19,272 bases of DNA from Betaproteobacteria bacterium (GCA_009927195.1 RFNL01000176.1:1-19272), one strand, 5' to 3'. Shown: positions 7,407 through 15,334, numbered from the stretch's first letter. Translations and numbers: made by a program. The notes: generated from the letters alone by a model not told the origin.

Positions 7407-7424
7407 GCGCGCAGGATTCACACC

Positions 7425-8183
7425 ATGAAAAAAATCCTCATCACTTTGTTGGTTTCACTTGGATGCGCTTCGTCCGCCTGGTCGTCTGGCGGCGACAGCA
7501 TTACCTGGGACAAAGCACCCAACAAAACCAATGATTTGGCCGCTTTGCAAAACGGTGCCAAGTTGTTTGTCAATTACTGCCTGAATTGTCACTCTGCCGC
7601 TTTCATGCGTTTTAACCGTTTGACCGACATCGGTTTGACCGAGCAACAAATCAAAGACAACTTGTTGTTCACCACTGACAAAGTGGGCGACACCATGAAG
7701 GCCAACTACGATCCACGACAAGCCAAAGAGTGGTTTGGCGGCTTGCCGCCTGACCTGACTTTGGTTGCGCGCTCGCGCTCTGGCAGTGGTGGCAGTGGTG
7801 CGGACTACCTGTACACCTATTTGCGCACCTACTATCGCGATGAAACCAAAGCCACGGGCTGGAATAATTTGGCTTACCCCAATGTGGGCATGCCGCATGT
7901 ATTGTGGGAGCTGCAAGGCGAGCGTCGACCGGTGTTTGACGTGGTGCAGCAACACGGTCATGAAGTCCAGGTGTTCAAAGCGTGGGAACAGGTCAAGCCA
8001 GGCACCATGACCCCGCTGCAATACGACCAAGCGATCGGTGACTTGGTCAGCTACTTGAAGTGGATGGCCGAACCGGTTCAAAATTCCCGCGTTCGCATTG
8101 GCGTTTGGGTTTTGATTTTTTTGCTAGGCTTCATGGCAATTGCTTGGAGGCTCAACGCGTCTTACTGGAAAGACATCAAATAA
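7425..8183 (+). CDS. petC: Cytochrome c1 of the bc1 complex
   Basis: Cytochrome c1 takes electrons from the Rieske centre and gives them to soluble or bound cytochrome c in the periplasm. The 252-residue precursor has a Sec signal peptide (about residues 1-20), one heme-binding site C52-L-N-C55-H56, a likely axial methionine M156 in PNVGMPHVLW, and a C-terminal membrane anchor (about 224-242) ending in the positively charged NASYWKDIK. A Gly/Ser-rich loop lies at residues 117-126 (RSRSGSGGSG). It is the last gene of petABC; a strong terminator-like hairpin follows at 8223-8252. Confidence 0.96.
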   Translation: MKKILITLLVSLGCASSAWSSGGDSITWDKAPNKTNDLAALQNGAKLFVNYCLNCHSAAFMRFNRLTDIGLTEQQIKDNLLFTTDKVGDTMKANYDPRQAKEWFGGLPPDLTLVARSRSGSGGSGADYLYTYLRTYYRDETKATGWNNLAYPNVGMPHVLWELQGERRPVFDVVQQHGHEVQVFKAWEQVKPGTMTPLQYDQAIGDLVSYLKWMAEPVQNSRVRIGVWVLIFLLGFMAIAWRLNASYWKDIK

Positions 8184-8194
8184 TTTTCTCAGTC

Positions 8195-8212
8195 CAGGCC
8201 GCAAGTCCTGGG
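8195..8212 (+). other. Small hairpin in the petC-sspA gap
   Basis: CCAGG (8195-8199) pairs with CCTGG (8208-8212) across an eight-base loop, just after the petC stop. It has no T tract and is too weak to terminate alone. It may protect the 3' end of the petABC message or form part of the sspA leader; this is inference from the fold only. Confidence 0.35.
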
Positions 8213-8222
8213 TTGAATTTGG

Positions 8223-8252
8223 GAATGTGGGGGGTGATCCCCCATTCTTTTT
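8223..8252 (+). terminator. Rho-independent terminator after petABC, in the sspA leader
   Basis: GAATG plus GGGG (8223-8232, with T8228 bulged) pairs with CCCC plus CATTC (8239-8247), leaving a six-base loop, and is followed at once by TTTTT (8248-8252). The stem is GC-rich and the T tract is in the right place for termination on the plus strand. The sspA start lies only 20 bases downstream, so either sspA depends on readthrough or has a promoter I cannot see. Confidence 0.75.
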
Positions 8253-8272
8253 GAATTTCAGGAGCTTTCCTC

Positions 8273-8884
8273 ATGATGGTGCTTTATTCAGGTACGACCT
8301 GCCCTTTTTCACACCGCTGCCGTTTTGTGCTGTTTGAAAAGGGAATGGATTTCGAAATTCGGGACGTAGACCTCTACAACAAGCCTGAGGACATCAATGT
8401 CATGAACCCGTATGGCCAGGTACCTATCCTGGTCGAGCGAGATTTGATTTTGTATGAATCCAATATCATCAACGAATACATAGACGAGCGCTTTCCACAT
8501 CCCCAACTGATGCCTGGCGACCCGGTTGATCGGGCACGTGTTCGTTTGTTTTTGCTGAACTTTGAAAAAGAGCTTTTCACCCATGTCAGCACTTTGGAGT
8601 CACGCACCACCAAGACCAACGAAAAGGCCTTGGAAAAGGCCCGATCGCACATTCGCGACCGCCTGACCCAGTTGGCCCCCGTGTTTTTGAAAAACAAATA
8701 CATGTTGGGTGATAACTTTTCCATGCTGGACGTGGCCATTGCGCCATTGCTGTGGCGCTTGGATCACTTTGGCATCGATTTGTCCAAGAACGCAGCCCCT
8801 TTGCTCAAATACGCCGAGCGCATCTTCTCTCGCCCAGCCTATATTGAGGCGCTAACCCCGTCTGAAAAAGTCATGCGCAAGTGA
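8273..8884 (+). CDS. sspA: Stringent starvation protein A (SspA), glutathione S-transferase fold
   Basis: SspA binds RNA polymerase and shifts transcription during starvation and acid stress; it has the GST fold but no GST activity in E. coli. The 203-residue product has a thioredoxin-like N-terminal domain (about 1-78) with YSGTTCPFSHRCR and NPYGQVPIL, and an all-alpha C-terminal domain. The P-H-P surface motif needed for function in E. coli is present at 75-77 (RFPHPQLMP). AGGAG (8260-8264) lies eight bases before ATG 8273; a second ATG at 8276 is spaced less well. sspB follows 22 bases later, the usual sspAB pair. Confidence 0.94.
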   Translation: MMVLYSGTTCPFSHRCRFVLFEKGMDFEIRDVDLYNKPEDINVMNPYGQVPILVERDLILYESNIINEYIDERFPHPQLMPGDPVDRARVRLFLLNFEKELFTHVSTLESRTTKTNEKALEKARSHIRDRLTQLAPVFLKNKYMLGDNFSMLDVAIAPLLWRLDHFGIDLSKNAAPLLKYAERIFSRPAYIEALTPSEKVMRK

Positions 8885-8906
8885 TGGTTGCGGGGCTATT
8901 TGAACC

Positions 8907-9407
8907 ATGCTCAACGTAGCGGATTCGAATTCAACGCGGCCGTACCTGATCCGTGCCTTGTATGAATGGTGCACGGACAATGGCTTCACGCCTTATGTGG
9001 CCGTGCATGTCGATGAGACAGTTCAAGTGCCGCTAGAGTATGTGAAAAATGGCGAGATCGTTCTCAACATCAGTTTAGATGCCACCAGTAGCCTGAAGTT
9101 GGGCAACGAGTTCATCGAGTTCAAGGCTCGCTTCTCAGGCACTGCCCGCGGCATCATGGTGCCCGTCAGTCGAGTGCTGGCCATTTATGCGCGCGAAAAT
9201 GGCCAAGGCATGGCCTTCCCCATTCAACTGCAAAGCCCCACGACCGATGCTGACGCTGATGCGAAGCCTGCTCCTTCTGCCAATGCTGCCAGCCCAGCGA
9301 TGAAAAGCACGCGCAACCTCAACCTGACTTTGTCGGGAGAGGGCGTGCCGCCCATTCCTCCCCCCAAGGGAGGCGGTAGAAGGCCACAATTGAAGCGTGT
9401 GAAGTAA
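8907..9407 (+). CDS. sspB: ClpXP protease specificity-enhancing factor SspB
   Basis: SspB binds ssrA-tagged proteins released from stalled ribosomes and delivers them to ClpXP. The N-terminal substrate-binding domain is well conserved (STRPYLIRALYEWC at residues 9-22, TPYVAV, and FSGTARGIMVPVSRVLAIYARENGQG-type core around 76-102). A variable Ala/Pro/Asp-rich linker follows (about 108-150). The last residues, RRPQLKRVK, match the short basic ClpX-binding tail seen in other SspB proteins. At 166 residues it is the expected size. No clear Shine-Dalgarno sequence precedes the ATG; coupling to sspA is possible. Confidence 0.93.
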   Translation: MLNVADSNSTRPYLIRALYEWCTDNGFTPYVAVHVDETVQVPLEYVKNGEIVLNISLDATSSLKLGNEFIEFKARFSGTARGIMVPVSRVLAIYARENGQGMAFPIQLQSPTTDADADAKPAPSANAASPAMKSTRNLNLTLSGEGVPPIPPPKGGGRRPQLKRVK

Positions 9408-9418
9408 AATCGGACCAC

Positions 9419-9494
9419 GCCGATTTAGCTCAGTTGGTAGAGCAACCGCCTTGTAAGCGGTAGGTCATCAGTTCGAATCCGATAATCGGCACCA
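9419..9494 (+). tRNA. tRNA-Thr (anticodon TGT)
   Basis: All arms fold: acceptor GCCGATT with AATCGGC, D stem GCTC with GAGC, anticodon stem ACCGC with GCGGT around loop CTTGTAA (anticodon TGT), and T loop TTCGAAT. The 3' CCA is encoded (9492-9494), giving 76 bases. The T stem, ATCAG with CCGAT, has one A-C mismatch. A TAAAAT at 9405-9410, eight bases upstream, could be its -10 but overlaps the sspB stop and lacks a good -35. Confidence 0.97.
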
Positions 9495-9503
9495 TTTCCA
9501 AAG

Positions 9504-9536
9504 CCAGCAATGTCCCATGAGTGCTGGTTGTTTATC
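9504..9536 (+). terminator. Likely terminator after tRNA-Thr
   Basis: CCAGCA (9504-9509) pairs with TGCTGG (9522-9527) over a 12-base loop, followed by TTGTTTAT. It lies ten bases after the tRNA and touches the stop of the opposing DUF721 gene, so it would keep the two convergent transcripts apart. The loop is long and the T tract broken, so strength is uncertain. Confidence 0.5.
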
Positions 9537-9936
9537 CTGCCATGATTTTCAAGCGCAATTGCTGGACATTCCATCCTTTTGTGCGCAGGTGGGCCAATAT
9601 GGCAGGCTCCATTTGGCGCAATTTGGCACTCGCCGCATTGGTGGGCACCAAAATGCACCAGGTTTGACCATCGATCGGACCTGCTTTAAGACCTTGGCGC
9701 AAACCTGGTGGTAAGTGAGGCAAGACGGCGGCCAAACGTTGATTGGATTCTTGGCCCAAAGCGCCTAAGCGAGCCAAGCCAGGTTCGGACTGGGCTGCTT
9801 GCTCAGCGGTGAGGATCAATGGTTGCTTTTGCACCTGTCCATTATCCAATGAGGCGGCGCTAAAATGCCCGGCTACTTCAAAGGAACCCTTCACCCCATT
9901 GGGCGCTTGTGTCCACGGGTTTGATTTACCATCCAT
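9532..9936 (-). CDS. DUF721 (DciA-like) protein
   Basis: The 134-residue protein carries a C-terminal DUF721 domain (about residues 45-132): LARLGALGQESNQRL, then LRQGLKAGPIDGQTWCILV and AASAKLRQMEPAILAHLRTKGW, ending LRLKI. DciA proteins of this family load the replicative helicase DnaB in bacteria lacking DnaC, but whether this short betaproteobacterial form does so is not shown. The ATG at 9936 is the farthest upstream start that does not run into secA; GTG at about residue 17 (NGVKGS) is an alternative, since homology is weak before residue 40. It is divergent from secA, with start codons overlapping, and convergent with the tRNA. Confidence 0.72.
   Translation of the reverse strand: MDGKSNPWTQAPNGVKGSFEVAGHFSAASLDNGQVQKQPLILTAEQAAQSEPGLARLGALGQESNQRLAAVLPHLPPGLRQGLKAGPIDGQTWCILVPTNAASAKLRQMEPAILAHLRTKGWNVQQLRLKIMAG
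9861..9866 (+). promoter_or_regulatory. Candidate -10 element for secA
   Basis: TAAAAT lies 68 bases before the secA start, inside the N-terminal coding part of the DUF721 gene on the other strand. No convincing -35 is found at the usual distance. It is listed because a secA promoter must lie within or beyond this opposite gene. Confidence 0.3.
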
Positions 9937-12691
9937 GGCCTTTAAATTTTTGACCTTGATCTTTGGCAGTCGCAATGAAAGACTGCTGAAACAATACAGC
10001 AAGACCGTGGCGCGCATCAACGCCCTGGAGTCGGGTCTGGAGCAACTCAGCGACGAAGCGCTCAAAGCCAAAACAGAAGGCTTTAAGCAACAAGTGGCGC
10101 AGGGGATTTCATTGGATGACTTGTTGCCCGAAGCTTTTGCCGTGGTGAGGGAAGGCTCCAAGCGCTGCATGAAGATGCGACATTTTGACATCCAACTCAG
10201 CGGGGGCATGGCTTTGCACCAAGGCAAAGTGGCCGAAATGCGAACCGGTGAGGGCAAAACACTGACGGCCACTTTGGCGGTTTACCTCAACGCCTTGTCC
10301 GGTCGTGGTGTGCATGTTGTGACGGTCAATGATTATCTGGCCCAACGCGATGCCCAATGGATGGGCCGCCTGTACAACTTCCTGGGCTTGACGGTGGGGG
10401 TTAATTTGCCGCAAATGTCGCGCGAAGAAAAGCAAACCGCTTACCGCTGTGACATCACTTACGGAACCAACAACGAATTTGGTTTTGATTATTTGCGCGA
10501 CAACATGGTTTACGAGTCTGCCGATCGGGTCCAGCGCAAACTGCATTACGCTATCGTTGATGAGGTGGACTCCATCTTGATTGATGAGGCACGTACGCCA
10601 TTGATCATCAGTGGCCAAGCGGAAGACCACACCGATCGCTACATTGCCATGAACCGATTGGTTCCCAAGTTGCAACGCCAAGAGGGCGAAGAAGACTTGC
10701 GCACTGGTGAGGGCGTCACAAAACCCGGCGACTTCACGGTGGATGAAAAATCGCACCAGGTTTTTTTGACCGAGCAGGGGCATGAAAACGCCGAGCGCCT
10801 GTTGGTTGAAATGGGCATGTTGACCGAGGGTGCTTCCTTGTACGACCCCACCAACATCAGCCTGATGCACCACCTGACGGCGGCATTGCGTGCCCATCAC
10901 CTGTATCACCGCGATCAACACTATGTGAATCAAAACGGTGAGATCGTCATCGTCGACGAGTTCACCGGCCGATTGATGTCAGGTCGTCGCTGGAGCGATG
11001 GGTTGCACCAAGCGGTGGAGGCCAAAGAAGGCGTTCACATTCAGGCCGAAAACCAAACCCTGGCCTCCATCACCTTCCAAAACTATTTCCGTTTGTACGA
11101 AAAGCTGTCCGGCATGACCGGAACGGCCGATACCGAAGCTTACGAATTCCAAGAAATCTACGGGCTGGAAACCGTTGTCATTCCACCCAACCGTGTCAGC
11201 CGGCGTGAAGATCAGCTGGACCGTGTTTACAAAACCACCCAAGAAAAATACAAGGCTGCGATTGACGATATCCGCGACTGTCACCAGCGTGGCCAGCCGG
11301 TGTTGGTGGGCACCAGTTCGATAGAAAACTCGGAAATTATTTCTGCGTTGCTCACCCAAGCCCAGTTACCCCATCAGGTTCTCAATGCCAAACAGCATGA
11401 GCGAGAGGCGGAAATCGTGGCCCAGGCAGGGCGCAGCGCCATGATCACCATTGCCACCAACATGGCCGGTCGGGGCACCGACATTGTGCTGGGAGGCAAT
11501 CTGGAAAAAATGATCGCTGCCATGGAAGCCGATGAGGGCATCGCTCCTGAAGTGCGCGCACAGCGTGAGCAGGAATTACGGTCGCAGTGGCAAGTGGACC
11601 ATGACAAAGTGGTCGCACAAGGGGGGTTGCGCATCATTGCCACCGAGCGCCATGAGTCGCGCCGCATTGACAACCAATTGCGCGGACGTTCGGGTCGACA
11701 AGGCGACCCAGGCTCATCGCGTTTTTACCTGAGCTTGGACGACCCCTTGATGCGCATCTTTGCCGGTGATCGCGTCAAGTCCATCATGGATCGATTGAAA
11801 ATGCCGGAAGGAGAGGCCATTGAAGCTGGCATCGTCACCCGCAGCATTGAGAGCGCGCAGCGCAAGGTTGAGGCGCGAAACTTTGATGTGCGCAAACAGT
11901 TGCTCGAATACGATGATGTGGCCAACGATCAGCGCAAGGTGATTTACCAGCAGCGCAACGACATCCTCGATGCCGCTGATTTGACAGCCCAAATCGCTGG
12001 CTTGCGCGAAGCTTGCTTCACGGACTTGGTGCGCCAATATGTGCCGCAGGAATCTGTTGAAGAGCAGTGGGACATTCCAGCCCTGGAGCGTGGATTGGAG
12101 ATGGAGTGGCAAATCCATTTGGAATTGCAAGCCTGGATTGACGCAGCCACGTCGGTCTCCGACGAGGATGTGGTGGAAAAAGTGGTGGCCGCGGCCAATG
12201 CCGCTTTTGCCAGCAAAGTGGCCCAAGTGGGTGCCGATCAGCTTACCCCCTTTATGCGGGTGGTGTTGTTGCAAAGCATAGACAACCATTGGCGCGAACA
12301 CCTGTCATCGCTGGACTACCTGCGTCAGGGCATTCACTTGCGTGGCTACGCCCAAAAACAACCCAAGCAAGAGTACAAGCGCGAAGCATTCGAGTTGTTT
12401 GGTCAATTGCTGGACCAGGTCAAAAATGAAGTGACCCGTGTGTTGATGACCATGCAGGTGCAGTCGCAGCAACAAATGGACGAGGCTGCCCAGGCTTTGG
12501 AAACCCAAGCCGAGCAGATCAGCAATGTGACTTATACCGCCCCGAGTGAAACCGGCGAGGCTTATACCTACGCCAGGCCCACCAGCGAGTTTGAATTGGC
12601 TCCCCAGGGTTTGAACAAAGTGGGACGCAACGAGCCTTGTCCGTGTGGCAGCGGCAAGAAATACAAGCATTGCCACGGCAAGTTGGCTTGA
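9935..12691 (+). CDS. secA: Preprotein translocase ATPase SecA
   Basis: SecA drives unfolded preproteins through SecYEG by ATP hydrolysis. The 918-residue protein (E. coli 901) is complete. Visible elements are Q87 of the Q motif (DIQLSGGM), Walker A MRTGEGKT at 102-109, the DEVD box at 209-212, and NMAGRGTDI and GRSGRQGDPG of the second nucleotide-binding domain. The C-terminal zinc and SecB-binding tail is CPCGSGKKYKHCHGK, with C902, C904, C913 and H914. The start is set at 9935 because MAFKFLTLIFGSRNERLLKQY matches SecA N-termini; the frame stays open further upstream but shows no homology. No strong ribosome binding site is seen. The ATG shares CCATGG with the divergent DUF721 start. argJ follows after four bases. 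Confidence 0.98.
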   Translation: MAFKFLTLIFGSRNERLLKQYSKTVARINALESGLEQLSDEALKAKTEGFKQQVAQGISLDDLLPEAFAVVREGSKRCMKMRHFDIQLSGGMALHQGKVAEMRTGEGKTLTATLAVYLNALSGRGVHVVTVNDYLAQRDAQWMGRLYNFLGLTVGVNLPQMSREEKQTAYRCDITYGTNNEFGFDYLRDNMVYESADRVQRKLHYAIVDEVDSILIDEARTPLIISGQAEDHTDRYIAMNRLVPKLQRQEGEEDLRTGEGVTKPGDFTVDEKSHQVFLTEQGHENAERLLVEMGMLTEGASLYDPTNISLMHHLTAALRAHHLYHRDQHYVNQNGEIVIVDEFTGRLMSGRRWSDGLHQAVEAKEGVHIQAENQTLASITFQNYFRLYEKLSGMTGTADTEAYEFQEIYGLETVVIPPNRVSRREDQLDRVYKTTQEKYKAAIDDIRDCHQRGQPVLVGTSSIENSEIISALLTQAQLPHQVLNAKQHEREAEIVAQAGRSAMITIATNMAGRGTDIVLGGNLEKMIAAMEADEGIAPEVRAQREQELRSQWQVDHDKVVAQGGLRIIATERHESRRIDNQLRGRSGRQGDPGSSRFYLSLDDPLMRIFAGDRVKSIMDRLKMPEGEAIEAGIVTRSIESAQRKVEARNFDVRKQLLEYDDVANDQRKVIYQQRNDILDAADLTAQIAGLREACFTDLVRQYVPQESVEEQWDIPALERGLEMEWQIHLELQAWIDAATSVSDEDVVEKVVAAANAAFASKVAQVGADQLTPFMRVVLLQSIDNHWREHLSSLDYLRQGIHLRGYAQKQPKQEYKREAFELFGQLLDQVKNEVTRVLMTMQVQSQQQMDEAAQALETQAEQISNVTYTAPSETGEAYTYARPTSEFELAPQGLNKVGRNEPCPCGSGKKYKHCHGKLA

Positions 12692-12695
12692 CTCC

Positions 12696-13925
12696 ATGGC
12701 TGTTAATTTGTCCCCCCCACAAGCGAGTGATTTGCATGCGATTGCAGGATTGCGCATCGGTGTGGTTGAAGCCGGCGTGCGCAAGGCCTACCGCAAAGAT
12801 TTGACGCTATTTTTGCTGGAGCCTGGTAGTTTGGTGGCAGGTGTGTTCACCCAAAACCGGTTTTGTGCTGCGCCTGTCCAGTTGTGCCGTGCCCATTTGG
12901 CCGCTGGCAAGGGCATCCGTGCGTTGGTCATCAACACAGGTGTGGCCAACGCCGGCACAGGGGCTGAGGGCTTGAAACGCGCTCAATCGGTTTGCACGAC
13001 ACTGGCCCAACACCTGCACATTGATGCGCAACAAATTCTGCCTTTTTCCACGGGGGTCATCATGGAGCCCCTGCCGCATGAGCGCATCGAGGCGGGCTTG
13101 CCCACTGCTTTGGCCAATGCCAACGAAATGAATTGGTGGCATGCGGCGCACGGCATCATGACCACCGACACCGTGGCCAAAGCCTACTCGGTGCAAGTCA
13201 CGTTATCGGGCGTGTCTGTCACGGTGACCGGTATCAGCAAGGGGGCCGGCATGATCCGACCCAATATGGCCACCATGCTGGGTTTCGTGGCCACCGATGC
13301 CTGCATTGCGCCTGACTTGATGAATGCCTTGGCCCATGATTTGGCCGAGGCTTCTTTCAACCGCATCACGGTCGATGGCGATACCTCCACCAACGACTCC
13401 TTCATTGTGATGGCCACCCAAAAGGCCCAGCACCCCACAGTGACCGATTGGTCCTCCCAAGATGGGCAAATCCTGCGAAGCGCATTGATGGATGTGTCTC
13501 GCCAATTGGCCCAAGCCATCGTGCGCGATGGGGAGGGGGCTACCAAGTTCATTACCGTCACTGTGGAGGGTGGGCGAACCGCCGCCGAGTGTCGCCAGGT
13601 GGCTTATGCCATTGCCCATTCCCCCCTGGTCAAGACTGCTTTTTTTGCCAGTGATCCGAACTTGGGGCGCATCTTGGCGGCCGTGGGCTATGCCGGCGTC
13701 CAAGACTTGGATCAAAGCCAGATTGATCTATATCTAGATGATGTCCAAGTTGCGGTCCATGGTGGACGCAGTCCCACTTACCAAGAGTCAGACGGGCAGC
13801 GCGTCATGAAGCACTCCGAGATCACGGTGCGGGTGGTGCTCGGTCGTGGCACCGCCAGCGACACGGTCTGGACTTGTGACTTCAGCCACGAATACGTCAC
13901 CATCAACGCCGACTACAGAAGTTGA
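12696..13925 (+). CDS. argJ: Bifunctional ornithine acetyltransferase / N-acetylglutamate synthase (ArgJ)
   Basis: ArgJ moves the acetyl group from N-acetylornithine to glutamate, recycling it in arginine synthesis; some forms also use acetyl-CoA. The 409-residue precursor has the self-cleavage site NMATMLGF, with T193 expected as the new N-terminal nucleophile, giving alpha (1-192) and beta (193-409) chains. Other conserved blocks are INTGVANAGTG, STGVIMEPLP, GISKGAGMI and DGDTSTND. The ATG at 12696 is four bases after the secA stop. Sequence alone does not tell the mono- from the bifunctional form. A perfect hairpin overlaps its stop codon. Confidence 0.96.
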   Translation: MAVNLSPPQASDLHAIAGLRIGVVEAGVRKAYRKDLTLFLLEPGSLVAGVFTQNRFCAAPVQLCRAHLAAGKGIRALVINTGVANAGTGAEGLKRAQSVCTTLAQHLHIDAQQILPFSTGVIMEPLPHERIEAGLPTALANANEMNWWHAAHGIMTTDTVAKAYSVQVTLSGVSVTVTGISKGAGMIRPNMATMLGFVATDACIAPDLMNALAHDLAEASFNRITVDGDTSTNDSFIVMATQKAQHPTVTDWSSQDGQILRSALMDVSRQLAQAIVRDGEGATKFITVTVEGGRTAAECRQVAYAIAHSPLVKTAFFASDPNLGRILAAVGYAGVQDLDQSQIDLYLDDVQVAVHGGRSPTYQESDGQRVMKHSEITVRVVLGRGTASDTVWTCDFSHEYVTINADYRS

Positions 13926-13943
13926 CCGCTGGCCCAGCGGTCA
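13923..13943 (+). other. Perfect hairpin overlapping the argJ stop codon
   Basis: TGACCGCTG (13923-13931) and CAGCGGTCA (13935-13943) form a nine-base-pair perfect stem with a GCC loop; the TGA is the argJ stop. The following GCCTTTATGAG has only three Ts, so it is at best a weak terminator. It may mark the mRNA end of secA-argJ or lower expression of the next gene. Confidence 0.45.
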
Positions 13944-13962
13944 GCCTTTATGAGCCCACTTC

Positions 13963-14847
13963 ATGAACGATAAATTTGATGCCCTGGTCGAGCGTTTGCA
14001 CGCGTTCATGGACCGGGTGGAATTGGTTTTGCCCGGTCCTTTGACGGCCCCCAACTGGTCGGCCAGCGTGGCTTTCCGGTACCGCAAACGCGCCAGCGGC
14101 CATGGGAATTTGGAGCCAGTGGCCCATGTGGCCCGATTGCGGCTGAGTGACCTCAAAGAAATTGATTCCCAAAAAGAAAAGATCCAGCAAAACACCGAGC
14201 AATTTGTACAAGGTTTGTCGGCCAACAATGTGTTGCTCACCGGTGCGCGTGGAACTGGAAAGTCCTCCTTGATCAAAGCTTGTTTGAACCATTACGCCCC
14301 GGCGGGTCTGCGTTTGATCGAGGTTGACAAAGCCGACCTGACCGATTTGCCAGACATCATGGACTTGGTGGCCCAGCGCCCAGAGAAGTTCATCATTTAT
14401 TGCGACGATCTGAGCTTTGAAAATGGCGAATCCGGCTACAAAGCCCTCAAGTCGATTTTGGACGGCACCGTGTCAGCCGCTTCCCCCAATGTGCTGATTT
14501 ATGCCACCAGCAACCGCCGTCATTTATTGCCTGAATACATGAAAGAGAACCTCTCATACACCCACACCGATGACGGTGAGGTGCACCCTGGTGAGGTGAT
14601 CGAAGAGAAAATTTCTCTGTCTGAGCGATTTGGACTATGGGTGAGTTTTTATCCATTCAGCCAGGATGAATACCTGACCATCGTTGAGCAATGGTTGTCG
14701 GCCTTGGGCGTGCCATCCGATTTGTGGGAGTTTGCCCGTCCACAAGCCCTGGTTTGGGCCCTGGAGCGCGGTTCGCGCAGCGGTCGCGTGGCGCACCAGT
14801 TTGCGCTTGACTTTGCCGGACACCATGTGGGGCGCCAAACAACGTGA
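13963..14847 (+). CDS. DUF815 family P-loop ATPase of unknown role
   Basis: The 294-residue protein matches the COG2607/DUF815 predicted AAA+-like ATPases. Walker A is GARGTGKS at 94-101 and Walker B is FIIYCDD at 143-149, followed by SFENGESGYKALKSILDG. A sensor-like YATSNRRHLLPEY lies near residue 183, and a charged stretch (VHPGEVIEEKISLSERFG) follows. No membrane segment or signal is seen, so it should be cytoplasmic. It starts 37 bases after argJ and overlaps the Nudix gene by GTGA, suggesting coupled expression. Its substrate and partner are unknown; I do not propose one. Confidence 0.85.
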   Translation: MNDKFDALVERLHAFMDRVELVLPGPLTAPNWSASVAFRYRKRASGHGNLEPVAHVARLRLSDLKEIDSQKEKIQQNTEQFVQGLSANNVLLTGARGTGKSSLIKACLNHYAPAGLRLIEVDKADLTDLPDIMDLVAQRPEKFIIYCDDLSFENGESGYKALKSILDGTVSAASPNVLIYATSNRRHLLPEYMKENLSYTHTDDGEVHPGEVIEEKISLSERFGLWVSFYPFSQDEYLTIVEQWLSALGVPSDLWEFARPQALVWALERGSRSGRVAHQFALDFAGHHVGRQTT

Positions 14848-15314
14848 CTCAACCGCTGGTGGCCGATGCCGTGAAGCCCCGCCAAGGGGGAGCAGACAGG
14901 CCTTTGGTGCAGGTGGCAGTGGGCGTGCTCATTCAAAGGGATGGCCGTTTTTTATTGACCACCCGCCCGCCAGGCAAGGTCTACGAGGGTTACTGGGAAT
15001 TTCCTGGGGGCAAGTTAGAGGCTGGTGAGGGCGTCGAACAAGCCCTGAGACGTGAGTTGAAAGAAGAGTTGGGTATCACCATCCGCCAAGCGGAAAACTG
15101 GCGCAGCACCCAGGTCGATTACCCCCATGCATGGGTTGAACTCAACTTTTGCAAGGTTTGGCTTTGGGATGGGCCCTTGCACATGCGAGAAGGCCAGCAA
15201 TGCGCGTGGCAAAGTTTGCCCGTACAGGTGACCCCCGTGTTGCCGGGAACTGTGCCTGTATTGCAATGGTTGGCCCAAGAGCGCGCGCACCTGGGGCCAA
15301 CCCATCACCCTTGA
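14844..15314 (+). CDS. mutT: Nudix hydrolase, MutT-like (8-oxo-dGTP diphosphatase candidate)
   Basis: The 156-residue protein has a complete Nudix box (GX5EX7REUXEEXGU) at 56-78: G56, E62, R70, E71, E74, E75, G77. The segment VGVLIQRDGRFLLTTRPPGK before it and EGYWEFPGGK resemble MutT, which removes oxidised dGTP and dGMP-forming mutagens from the nucleotide pool. The start is GTG 14844, sharing GTGA with the stop of the DUF815 gene. A poorly conserved lead of about 20 residues comes first, and TTG or other later starts cannot be excluded. Some betaproteobacterial relatives are fused to a thiamine-phosphate-synthase-like domain; this one is not. Substrate is inferred. Confidence 0.87.
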   Translation: MTQPLVADAVKPRQGGADRPLVQVAVGVLIQRDGRFLLTTRPPGKVYEGYWEFPGGKLEAGEGVEQALRRELKEELGITIRQAENWRSTQVDYPHAWVELNFCKVWLWDGPLHMREGQQCAWQSLPVQVTPVLPGTVPVLQWLAQERAHLGPTHHP

Positions 15315-15334
15315 CACACTGCCTCAGGCTTTCG

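Noticed and set aside
9743..9934. Upstream extension of the secA frame (64 residues)
   Set aside because: The extension is antisense to the DUF721 gene and unlike any SecA; conserved SecA begins at 9935.
9937..10272. Upstream extension of the DUF721 gene into secA (start at 10272)
   Set aside because: The extra 112 residues lie fully opposite secA, are Ser/Leu/Arg-rich and show no DUF721 similarity; the start at 9936 or later is favoured.
10109..10933. Minus-strand open frame of 274 codons opposite secA
   Set aside because: Shadow of the SecA ATPase domain; no domain or start signal.
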